From positions 1 to 32,254 of the forward strand of contig JAUYQG010000124.1 of NCBI GenBank assembly GCA_030695645.1: a stretch of 32,254 nt of DNA, in the 5' to 3' direction. The notes below the pieces were generated by a model. That model made no database searches and was not told the origin of the DNA. It saw nothing but the letters and a program-made list of their open reading frames with translations. How positions within the stretch are numbered: position 1 is the stretch's first letter; the number at the start of each line of letters is the position of its first letter. Shown here piece by piece: positions 1 through 5,578 of the stretch. The DNA comes from Legionellaceae bacterium (GTDB lineage: Bacteria > Pseudomonadota > Gammaproteobacteria > Legionellales > Legionellaceae). A program made the position numbers and the translations under genes.

Positions 1-1
1 T

Positions 2-166
2 ATACACGAATTTTATAGAAATAACCAGAATTGCTACGCTCAACCACCTAAACCTAGACAAAAAGCACCTGGACGAAAATTGGGGGATATTCAAATAAAA
101 CGAACACGTCATCCCATCGTTAAAAAGTCGAAAAATACAACGGTAACAGAGAAAATGATCGCATAA
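2..166 (+). CDS. C-terminal end of an unknown basic protein (partial)
   Basis: An open frame runs from the window edge to a TAA at 164-166 and gives 54 residues. The tail is rich in Lys, Arg, Gln and Pro (for example KPRQKAPGRKLGDIQIKRTR) and has no membrane segment. I do not recognise the family. The start lies outside the window, so this may be the end of an intact gene or of a decayed one. A short open frame at a contig edge can also occur by chance. Confidence 0.35.
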   Translation: MHEFYRNNQNCYAQPPKPRQKAPGRKLGDIQIKRTRHPIVKKSKNTTVTEKMIA

Positions 167-191
167 TCAGAGAGGTTGTGCTAAAAAAACA

Positions 192-240
192 GGCGGCTCG
201 GGTTCGGGCGGGCTCGGGCACGCCCACGGACTCGGGCTCG
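192..240. other. GC-rich tract with repeated CTCGGG motifs
   Basis: About 50 bases are composed almost only of G and C, with CTCGGG or TTCGGG recurring several times. The flanks are clearly AT-rich. The tract lies between the truncated gene at the left edge and the 3' end of comM, and no coding frame is apparent. It could be a repeat remnant or part of a mobile-element end. Nothing in the sequence gives it a function. Confidence 0.4.
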
Positions 241-361
241 TATTAGATCGCGGTTTGTCCAAACTCCAGTACATAGAATGTGCCTATAGAACAAATTCAC
301 CCTGGCCGATTGTCGTTGATATTATTGGCTTATAAATAGGTCCAATTATTTAGAAGTCCAA

Positions 362-1873
362 TCATTTCGGCCCTGCCACCATGTGTTTAAATGATAAGGC
401 CTGCTGCAAATCAATGAGTTCAACTTGTGCCGCTTCTCGCATATCGGCAATGGTTCGGGCTACTTTGAGTAAACGATGAAAGGCACGAGCAGATAATTTA
501 AGCTTTTGTAGCGTACTGCTTAAAAAAGCTTGTTCGTTGCTTCCTATGGCGCAGACTGTTTCACAATTTCTGGTGCTGAGATCGACGTTTAAACAGCCTT
601 GTCGATTAATCTGATTTTCGCGCATTTTCTCAACTATGTTCCGAATTTTCATGCTTTCTCCCATCGGTGTTTGATTGGGCTTGATTAACTCGTCTTCTGT
701 GAGTGGTTGTAATGTGACGTGCATGTCGATTCTATCGAGTAGCGGTCCTGAGAGTTTATTTAAGTAACGATTTATTTTGTCTGGAGAGCAAAAACAATCC
801 GCTTTGCTGTTTCCCCAATGACCACACGGGCAGGGATTCATTGCGGCTATCAGTTGAAAACGCGCAGGAAATTCAACTTGTATTGCTGCTCGTGAAATAC
901 AAATATAACCTGACTCCAAAGGTTCACGTAGGGTTTCTAAGACTTGACGATGAAACTCGGGTAATTCATCAAGAAATAAAATGCCGTGATGAGCGAGAGA
1001 AATTTCACCTGGTTTGGGTGGATTACCTCCACCAACTAAAGCTATGGGAGACGCTGTGTGGTGAGGTGAACGAAATGGTGGCAACTTCCAATTATTATAA
1101 TTGGCAATGCGGCCGTGAATTGACTTGATAGCCATGCTCTCAAGCGCCTGAGTTTCAGACAGCTCGGGTAATAAAGTACTAAATCGTCTGGCAAGCATCG
1201 TTTTACCACTTCCCGGAGGACCACTTAATAAAATGCTGTGCCCTCCGCAGGCAGCAATTTCCATAGCGCGTTTTGCGTGATGTTGTCCTTTGATATCAGA
1301 CCAGTCTACCCTATCATCAACACATGTTATGGTTGGTCGACTGGGTAAAAAATTTAGCGGCGTGTTGTGTGCGAGATAACTGCAAACGGCACGTAGATTA
1401 GCGCTTGAATAGACACCCACATTTCCCACGAGAGAGGCTTCCTCGGCATTTGCATCGGCAATAATAAGCTGTTGTTTTGCATGATGAGCCGCAAGTACCG
1501 CTGGGACAATTGCGTTTATGCCACGCAGTGTTCCATCGAGAGCTAATTCACCGATAAATTCATGAGATGCTAAAGGTTGTATAGGTAATTGGCCGGAAGC
1601 TGCCAAAATACCTATGGCGATGGGTAAATCAAAACCACTCCCTACCTTGGGTAAGTTGGCTGGTCCTAAATTGACGGTAATTCGACGACAGGGAAACTCA
1701 AAATGACTATTCATAATAGCACTTCGCACACGGTCTTTGCTTTCTTTAACTGCCGTTTCAGGTAGCCCAACGATGGAAAAACTGGGGAGGCCATTAGATA
1801 AATGAACTTCAACGGATACCGGTTGGGCATGAATGCCAACAATACTACGAGTTTTACTGATAGCGAGGTTCAT
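362..1873 (-). CDS. comM: ComM/YifB-family Mg-chelatase-like AAA+ ATPase
   Basis: ComM is an AAA+ hexameric branch-migration helicase that helps integrate donor DNA during natural transformation. The 503-residue protein has the N-terminal Lon-protease-like fold region (NGLPSFSIVGLPETAVKES), Walker A GPPGSGKT at about residues 218-225, Walker B LFLDE with D302-E303, the RSPHHT motif, a Cys-rich NPCPCG...CFC insert, the GPLLDRIDMH sensor region and the C-terminal SARAFHRLLKVARTIAD block. Length fits the family (about 500). I chose the ATG at 1873 because AAGGAAG lies about 9 bases upstream and the protein then begins MNLAISKTRS, as in homologues. The in-frame ATG at 1909 would add 12 non-conserved residues. 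It follows ubiK on the same strand after 60 bases, probably co-transcribed. Confidence 0.95.
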   Translation of the reverse strand: MNLAISKTRSIVGIHAQPVSVEVHLSNGLPSFSIVGLPETAVKESKDRVRSAIMNSHFEFPCRRITVNLGPANLPKVGSGFDLPIAIGILAASGQLPIQPLASHEFIGELALDGTLRGINAIVPAVLAAHHAKQQLIIADANAEEASLVGNVGVYSSANLRAVCSYLAHNTPLNFLPSRPTITCVDDRVDWSDIKGQHHAKRAMEIAACGGHSILLSGPPGSGKTMLARRFSTLLPELSETQALESMAIKSIHGRIANYNNWKLPPFRSPHHTASPIALVGGGNPPKPGEISLAHHGILFLDELPEFHRQVLETLREPLESGYICISRAAIQVEFPARFQLIAAMNPCPCGHWGNSKADCFCSPDKINRYLNKLSGPLLDRIDMHVTLQPLTEDELIKPNQTPMGESMKIRNIVEKMRENQINRQGCLNVDLSTRNCETVCAIGSNEQAFLSSTLQKLKLSARAFHRLLKVARTIADMREAAQVELIDLQQALSFKHMVAGPK

Positions 1874-1933
1874 ATTCTCATCTTCCTTAGAGAAAATTCG
1901 GATTGTCATTAAGAACGTGGTTGGATAACGTTC

Positions 1934-2182
1934 CTAAGGTGTTTTTTTCTGCAAAAGCGCATCAACTTGCTGTTGCAGTAGGTCAATTTTTTCGCGTGTG
2001 CGTGCTAGTACTTTAACTTGAACATCAAACTCTTCTCGCGTCACTAAATCCATACGCGTGAAAGCGGATTGCAGAATATCTTTAAATTGTTGTTGAATCT
2101 CAAGCTCCAGTGTCTGTATGCCTGGTGGCAAAGCAGAGTAAAGTTTTTTAGCGAGATCTTCAAGTTGTTTGGAGGCAAACAT
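1934..2182 (-). CDS. ubiK: UbiK ubiquinone-biosynthesis accessory factor (BMFP/YqiC family)
   Basis: UbiK is a small coiled-coil protein that supports assembly or activity of the Ubi complex for aerobic ubiquinone synthesis, partnering UbiJ. The 82 residues contain the typical LPPGIQTLELEIQQQFKDILQSAF helix and the conserved core RMDLVTREEFDVQ, followed by a C-terminal coiled coil with regular Leu/Val spacing (VLARTREKIDLLQQQVDALL). Length is normal for the family. The ATG at 2182 has AGGA about 8 bases upstream. Placement directly before comM is common in gammaproteobacteria and supports both calls. Confidence 0.93.
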   Translation of the reverse strand: MFASKQLEDLAKKLYSALPPGIQTLELEIQQQFKDILQSAFTRMDLVTREEFDVQVKVLARTREKIDLLQQQVDALLQKKTP

Positions 2183-2227
2183 AGATTATTCCTATTTATC
2201 TTGAGGGTTGCGACCCTAATGGGGCTA

Positions 2228-2256
2228 AGTATACCAATTAAATTTGTTTAGTTAAA
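2228..2256 (-). promoter_or_regulatory. Probable sigma-70 promoter for ubiK-comM
   Basis: On the minus strand a TTTAAC (2256-2251) and a TATACT (2233-2228) are separated by 17 bases, about 45 bases before the ubiK start. The -10 box is good and the -35 is moderate. This fits a promoter for ubiK and comM between the upstream repeat element and the gene. Confidence 0.5.
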
Positions 2257-2264
2257 CCTAGAGC

Positions 2265-2476
2265 TCGTTGAAATAGCAATTCTGGGTGAACGAGGTAGGG
2301 TGGGCAAAGGAGCTTGCGACGTGCCCACCGTCGTACCACTGCTGGTGGGCACGTCGCAAGCTCCTTTGCTCACCCTACGAATTCAGTGATATTTTGCGAA
2401 AAATAATGTTATTAAAACGCTACATAGCCCTAGAACAGAGGGCCTTATCGTTCACCCAGAATTGCTGTCGTTGAAA
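2265..2476. repeat. Nested inverted-repeat element (MITE-like) with possible 9-bp target duplication
   Basis: Outer arms of 19 bases (2275-2293, AGCAATTCTGGGTGAACGA, and its exact reverse complement at 2448-2466) enclose a second palindrome. Its arms are 35 bases each (2295-2329 and 2344-2378) with one G-T wobble and a 14-base loop. The 9-base word TCGTTGAAA sits on both sides (2265-2273 and 2468-2476), like a target-site duplication. The inner palindrome belongs to the GTAGGGTGGGC...GTGCCCACC family, seen again near 21598 and 32004. The element fills the gap between the folate cyclo-ligase gene and ubiK, so this 333-base gap holds no gene. Confidence 0.75.
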
Positions 2477-2515
2477 CATGAAACCTGAAGTTTTGCCCCT
2501 CATTCCAATGAGGAG

Positions 2516-3094
2516 CTATGGCTCAGCAAAATATATTGTGCTTGGTGTGACTATCGCATCGAGTTGGATATCCCACGGATCGGGTTGGATAAAATCGTGT
2601 TTTTGAAAATCATACGCAACTCCTATGCGTACGGACAATACGTTGCCAGCTAATGTTCGATCATAATAACCGCCACCCATCCCTATGCGCGTTCCACATT
2701 CGTCAAAAGCAACTAATGGCATAAAAATAATGTCGAGATCAGTAGGGTCTATTGCCTGTGACAGGTGAACATCCGCCTCTAATATACCAAAATTATTTTT
2801 TAGAAAACGTGTTGCATGTGTTACAGGTAAGAAAGAAAGTGTGTGATCAGATTGGATGGTGGGAAAAAAGTATGTTTTTTGACTACAGTTGGCCGACTGC
2901 CATAAGGCTGATAGATCAATTTCACCCCGAACTGCGCTATAAAGTGCAATACATTTAGCTCGTTGAAACAGCTCCATGGATTGAATGCGAATACAAATAC
3001 GGCTTGAAGCAGCGCACTGCTCGGCATGTGATAGAGACTCACGTATCGTTAAGCGAGTTTGTCTTATGGTTTCTTTTATTTGATTTTTGCTCAT
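2516..3094 (-). CDS. fau: 5-formyltetrahydrofolate cyclo-ligase
   Basis: This cytoplasmic enzyme converts 5-formyltetrahydrofolate to 5,10-methenyltetrahydrofolate with ATP, returning stored folate to the one-carbon pool. The 192-residue protein has the family's N-terminal helix (IKETIRQTRLTIRESL), the YSAVRGEIDLSALW strand-helix, the FMPLVAFDECGTRIGMG segment and the nucleotide/substrate signature GMGGGYYDR at 138-146, followed by the C-terminal PDPWDIQLDAIVTP. Length is normal. In enterobacteria this gene follows zapA and 6S RNA; I do not see those here. No strong ribosome binding site precedes the ATG at 3094. The alternative symbol is ygfA. Confidence 0.93.
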   Translation of the reverse strand: MSKNQIKETIRQTRLTIRESLSHAEQCAASSRICIRIQSMELFQRAKCIALYSAVRGEIDLSALWQSANCSQKTYFFPTIQSDHTLSFLPVTHATRFLKNNFGILEADVHLSQAIDPTDLDIIFMPLVAFDECGTRIGMGGGYYDRTLAGNVLSVRIGVAYDFQKHDFIQPDPWDIQLDAIVTPSTIYFAEP

Positions 3095-3190
3095 GCTAGT
3101 ATGCTAATATAGTCTATTAAAAAAAAATACTAGGAAATTTTAAAAAAATAAGGTATATAGCTTTCGATCTTGATATTATGAGAGGATTGC

Positions 3191-3379
3191 ATGACTGAGT
3201 TATTTGATGATAATGATGAAGAAAAAGCGATAGTAGTTGATGATGAGCTCATTGAGGTTGACGATGTGATTGTTGAAGTTCGTCATCGACCCACGTCTGA
3301 TGCACGACGGCGTTTGGAAGATTTGATGGAAGACAAGCGGTTGCGTGACGAGCTTGAAGATTTTATTGATGAATATTAG
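3191..3379 (+). CDS. Small acidic protein, PA3496-like family
   Basis: A 62-residue, strongly acidic protein. The first half is Asp/Glu-rich (FDDNDEEKAIVVDDELIEVDD) and the second half carries the short conserved block ARRRLEDLMEDKRLRDELEDF. This matches my memory of the small gammaproteobacterial PA3496 family, annotated as putative envelope-integrity proteins of unknown mechanism. AGAGGA at 3180-3185 gives a ribosome binding site for the ATG at 3191. It is divergent from the folate cyclo-ligase gene with 96 bases between them. The family match is from memory and the function is not established. Confidence 0.7.
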   Translation: MTELFDDNDEEKAIVVDDELIEVDDVIVEVRHRPTSDARRRLEDLMEDKRLRDELEDFIDEY

Positions 3380-3382
3380 GGG

Positions 3383-3534
3383 CTGTTGACAATTCATATT
3401 CCTACGTCCAGCGGCTTGTCTTCGGGATCCATTTTAATATTTATTAATACAGTTAGTCCTTGCATTGTTCAAGATCCCTGGATTCCGCGGACAAGCCCCA
3501 GGACGTTGGGCTTCTGGAGATGAGTTGTCAACAG
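3383..3534. repeat. Imperfect inverted-repeat element (MITE-like), about 152 bp
   Basis: Terminal arms CTGTTGACAATTCAT (3383-3397) and its near-complement (3520-3534, one wobble) enclose a second pair of arms, around 3404-3420 and 3491-3507, matching at about 14 of 17 positions. The element begins four bases after the stop of the small acidic gene. It lies between that gene and the icmT promoter and has no coding frame. I found no convincing target-site duplication. Confidence 0.6.
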
Positions 3535-3572
3535 GCAGCCAGGATATGTAGGTTAAGGCCAAGTTCTTTCAC

Positions 3573-3602
3573 TTTATAACGATACTGCGCGCAGTATATA
3601 AT
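3573..3602 (+). promoter_or_regulatory. Probable icmT promoter with an internal perfect palindrome
   Basis: A perfect TATAAT lies at 3597-3602, 19 bases before the icmT ATG. The -35 region is weak (TTTATA around 3573-3578). A 16-base perfect palindrome, ATACTGCGCGCAGTAT (3582-3597), fills the spacer and touches the -10 box, the usual place for a repressor or regulator to bind. The promoter call is moderate. The operator idea is inference. Confidence 0.5.
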
Positions 3603-3620
3603 CTAATATATGGAGTTCGC

Positions 3621-3881
3621 ATGGGCAGTGGTTTTTCTCCAACAGCACATTGGCGTGATTCGGCACGAAGCGCCAGATTTTTCATGGTGGATGCGCGCGC
3701 GGCATTTCCTATTTTTTTGTTTTTAATGCATATCCGCGTGTGGACTGGTGTGTTAGTTTTAGTTTCAGCTGTTTTTTTTGGTATCCTTGAGCATTATGGG
3801 TTTACTTTGCCGGTTTTTTTGCGATGGTTGCGTTTATTTCTTGCAGGAAATATCAAATATTCACATCCGTGGTGGCGATAA
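3621..3881 (+). CDS. icmT: IcmT, Dot/Icm type IVB secretion protein
   Basis: IcmT is a small inner-membrane protein of the Dot/Icm system, linked in L. pneumophila to pore formation and exit from host cells. The 86 residues equal the L. pneumophila length. Visible marks are the N-terminal HWRDSARSARFF block, a hydrophobic stretch FPIFLFLMHIRVWTGVLVLVSAVFFGIL at about 29-56, and the aromatic C-terminus KYSHPWWR. The start has GGAG about 6 bases upstream. It is the first gene of the Dot/Icm block, and icmS begins on the base right after its stop. Confidence 0.93.
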   Translation: MGSGFSPTAHWRDSARSARFFMVDARAAFPIFLFLMHIRVWTGVLVLVSAVFFGILEHYGFTLPVFLRWLRLFLAGNIKYSHPWWR

Positions 3882-4226
3882 ATGGAAAAAGATTTGTCAA
3901 AATGTATGGCATTAATTGCCGCACGGATGAATGCTAAATTTTATCTCAACGATCGTTTTGTGAGTTATGAGGAAGTGTTTTCAGTTACTGGTTTACTTCC
4001 AGCAATTGCGAGGCGCGCTGATCAACTTTGTTCGCTGTGCTTAGGATATGGACTTGGAGTAACATTCAACGACGCTGAGGGTGCTTTGTTAGGTACGCAA
4101 GTGATCTTTGATGAGGTCACACCAGGTACTTTGCGACTATTATGTATGACTGATGTCATGAACGAATTAATTCAAGGTGGACCAAGTCGTGATTATACGC
4201 CATTGGACGAATTGATGTATGATTAG
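3882..4226 (+). CDS. icmS: IcmS, small acidic chaperone of the Dot/Icm coupling complex
   Basis: IcmS pairs with IcmW (and LvgA in Legionella) as a cytoplasmic adaptor that presents many effectors to the coupling protein DotL/IcmO. The 114 residues match the L. pneumophila length. Recognisable sequence includes MALIAARMNAKFYLNDRFVSYEEVFS and the acidic C-terminus YTPLDELMYD. There is no signal peptide or membrane segment. The ATG follows the icmT stop directly, indicating translational coupling. icmW is not in this window. Confidence 0.92.
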   Translation: MEKDLSKCMALIAARMNAKFYLNDRFVSYEEVFSVTGLLPAIARRADQLCSLCLGYGLGVTFNDAEGALLGTQVIFDEVTPGTLRLLCMTDVMNELIQGGPSRDYTPLDELMYD

Positions 4227-4300
4227 AAGTTATGCTTTATTCAGTGATCATAAGCTCAAAATAGTATGCAAATTGTAAAAAAGGTGAAAAAATCCTATCC

Positions 4301-4334
4301 CTTAACATTTTCTTAAGTCTAGCTCTGCTATTAT
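4301..4334 (+). promoter_or_regulatory. PmrA-box-like direct repeat with -10 box
   Basis: CTTAA occurs at 4301-4305 and again at 4312-4316, start to start 11 bases, with extra A/T-rich matches after each half (CTTAACATT and CTTAAGTCT). This is the layout of the PmrA box (CTTAATATT, 2 bases, CTTAATATT) reported for Legionella effector genes and Coxiella icm genes. A TATTAT at 4329-4334 gives a -10 box 12 bases downstream, so the second half-site would overlap or replace the -35 region, as expected for an activator. The target is the icmR-position gene and probably icmQ. Confidence 0.65.
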
Positions 4335-4371
4335 TAGTCCATAGGATGTTGGCTTTATGGGGAGTGAAATT

Positions 4372-4737
4372 ATGGGTATGAATACATCAAATCAACGAAA
4401 AGTCGGTGAGAATCTTGCTACAACTATTGAAAATATTAAAAAGGCTTTAGTCGATATAGGAAACACGGCTGGGCGAGTGTTTGCAATGCCATCCGCTGTG
4501 TCTCCACCGCCATATATTTTAAATGGAATAAATAGAGGAATAAAGACAGCTATTACTGGTGAGTATATTAAGGATGCTGCGGATGCGGCTAAACAAGCGT
4601 CTGGTAATCCCAATAGTTTCCACAACTCGAAGAGTAAGTATGCAACTATGAGAGAAGAAGCCGCTGTTAAAGAAGCCGCTGGCAAAGTTAAAACAGAAGG
4701 ACCTGATAATTCTGGCCCGACAATACCCTCAGCTTAG
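4372..4737 (+). CDS. Probable functional homologue of IcmR (FIR-type gene)
   Basis: This gene occupies the icmR slot between icmS and icmQ. In Legionellales this slot holds fast-evolving FIR genes (functional homologues of IcmR) with little sequence similarity, whose products bind IcmQ and control its membrane activity. The 121-residue product is near the length of L. pneumophila IcmR (about 120). It has an N-terminal amphipathic helix candidate (NLATTIENIKKALVDIGNTAG), an Ala/Lys-rich middle (KDAADAAKQAS, EEAAVKEAAGK) and a polar Pro-rich tail. There is no signal peptide or Cys. I chose the ATG at 4372, which has GGGGAG about 7 bases upstream; the ATG at 4357 would add five residues. The identity rests on position, length and composition, not homology. 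The stop codon lies inside a perfect palindrome. Confidence 0.65.
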   Translation: MGMNTSNQRKVGENLATTIENIKKALVDIGNTAGRVFAMPSAVSPPPYILNGINRGIKTAITGEYIKDAADAAKQASGNPNSFHNSKSKYATMREEAAVKEAAGKVKTEGPDNSGPTIPSA

Positions 4738-4766
4738 GGATCTCGAAGTTCGAGATCCCTAAGCTG
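4730..4766. repeat. Perfect 17-bp palindrome over the stop of the icmR-position gene
   Basis: Arms of 17 bases (4730-4746 and 4750-4766, core AGCTTAGGGATCTCGA) flank a 3-base loop. The TAG stop (4735-4737) lies in the left arm. No T-run follows, so it is not a classical intrinsic terminator. The strong hairpin could still attenuate transcription or protect the 3' end of the upstream message. Confidence 0.7.
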
Positions 4767-4782
4767 GGAGTTACAAAAAATC

Positions 4783-4852
4783 CCTGCCTATCCGGTTGTC
4801 ACATATTCGCAATGACGAAATCATCACACTATGTGACAACCGGATAGGCAGG
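4783..4852. repeat. 22-bp inverted repeat, repeat family shared with 21821-21867
   Basis: Two perfect 22-base arms (4783-4804 and 4831-4852) enclose 26 bases. The 47 bases from 4808 to 4854 are identical to 21821-21867, so this is a dispersed repeat. It lies between the icmR-position gene and icmQ, an interval usually short in Legionella. Together with the adjacent palindrome it accounts for most of this 170-base gap. Confidence 0.75.
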
Positions 4853-4880
4853 AAAAAATCAAGATCTTCAGATGGAATGA

Positions 4881-4904
4881 GTATATACTTCAAAGAATAG
4901 TAAT
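4881..4904 (+). promoter_or_regulatory. Leader motif before icmQ, repeated before icmP
   Basis: GTATATACTTCAAAGAATAG and the next four bases match 5539-5562 at 21 of 24 positions. Both copies lie within 40 bases of an icm start codon and contain a TATACT that could serve as a -10 box, though no good -35 is evident. It may be a duplicated promoter or a shared regulatory site. Role unproven. Confidence 0.4.
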
Positions 4905-4907
4905 GAC

Positions 4908-5513
4908 ATGAAAAGTAATATGGATGAAGAAATAAAGAGGAAGGCTGAGGCGCTTTTGGGAGCGCTGGATGGTGCTATAGCCAGTGGGTCTTGGAATGAA
5001 ACCAATTTTATTTTATTAATAGGTAAGAAATTGCGCGCAATGCGTGATGATTTGTCTTCTCAACTTAAACTAGCTCAAGAAGATCCAACGTCATCCTCCG
5101 CATTTTTATCCCACCAACTTGCTATGCAAAGCACCTTAAAAGAAGTATATATTGGACTTTACTCCGTAGAAGGCGTTAATTTGCAATCGTGGGAGAATAT
5201 CGTTGCTAATTTACGCAGACAAATGGTTTCACGTCCTGTTTATGCTAAAGAAGATGAGATCATAGCCATCATCAAAACCAAAGAGAAAAAAATAAATGAA
5301 GCGTACGTCTCTATTTTTGTGAGTGAAGCGGATATTCTGTCCATTAATGCGGATAAAGCACCCATTGATAAATTAGGAAAGTCCATGCTGGTCTTAAAGG
5401 ACAATGCCATCAATTTAGATAACATTAATTTTTTTATGCATCTATCTGGCAAGTATCGATATTCAAGAGGTCGTTTAGTTAAAATTAATACGGCTGATTC
5501 TGCAGAGGCTTGA
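4908..5513 (+). CDS. icmQ: IcmQ, membrane-active Dot/Icm protein
   Basis: IcmQ has an N-terminal helical domain that binds IcmR and membranes and a C-terminal CART-like fold that binds NAD+ in the L. pneumophila protein. The 201 residues (about 191 in Legionella) contain the N-terminal helices (LLGALDGAIASGSWNETNFILLIGKKLRAMRDDL), a linker with VSRPVYAKEDEIIAIIKTKEKKINEAYVSIFV, and the conserved C-terminal DKLGKSMLVLKDNAINLDNINFFMH. The partner is the preceding icmR-position gene. An alternative ATG at 4920 would remove four residues; neither start has a strong Shine-Dalgarno. A 24-base leader motif upstream recurs before icmP. Confidence 0.92.
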   Translation: MKSNMDEEIKRKAEALLGALDGAIASGSWNETNFILLIGKKLRAMRDDLSSQLKLAQEDPTSSSAFLSHQLAMQSTLKEVYIGLYSVEGVNLQSWENIVANLRRQMVSRPVYAKEDEIIAIIKTKEKKINEAYVSIFVSEADILSINADKAPIDKLGKSMLVLKDNAINLDNINFFMHLSGKYRYSRGRLVKINTADSAEA

Positions 5514-5538
5514 TGACCTACTTTTCTTCTAAATATCG

Positions 5539-5562
5539 GTATATACTCTAAAGAATAATAAT
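5539..5562 (+). promoter_or_regulatory. Leader motif before icmP, repeated before icmQ
   Basis: Second copy of the 24-base motif at 4881-4904, with TATACT at 5542-5547. It sits in the 65-base gap between icmQ and icmP. Possible secondary promoter for icmP and downstream genes, with a weak -35 region. Confidence 0.4.
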
Positions 5563-5578
5563 TGATTGAGGCATACGG

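Noticed and set aside
1042-1224. Short minus-strand frame within comM
   Set aside because: It overlaps the Walker region of comM in another frame and has no resemblance to a known protein.
4275-4288. CpxR-like site (GTAAA followed by GTGAA) before the icmR-position gene
   Set aside because: The spacing is 4 rather than 5 bases and the second half-site is imperfect, so the PmrA-like repeat next to it is the better-supported signal.
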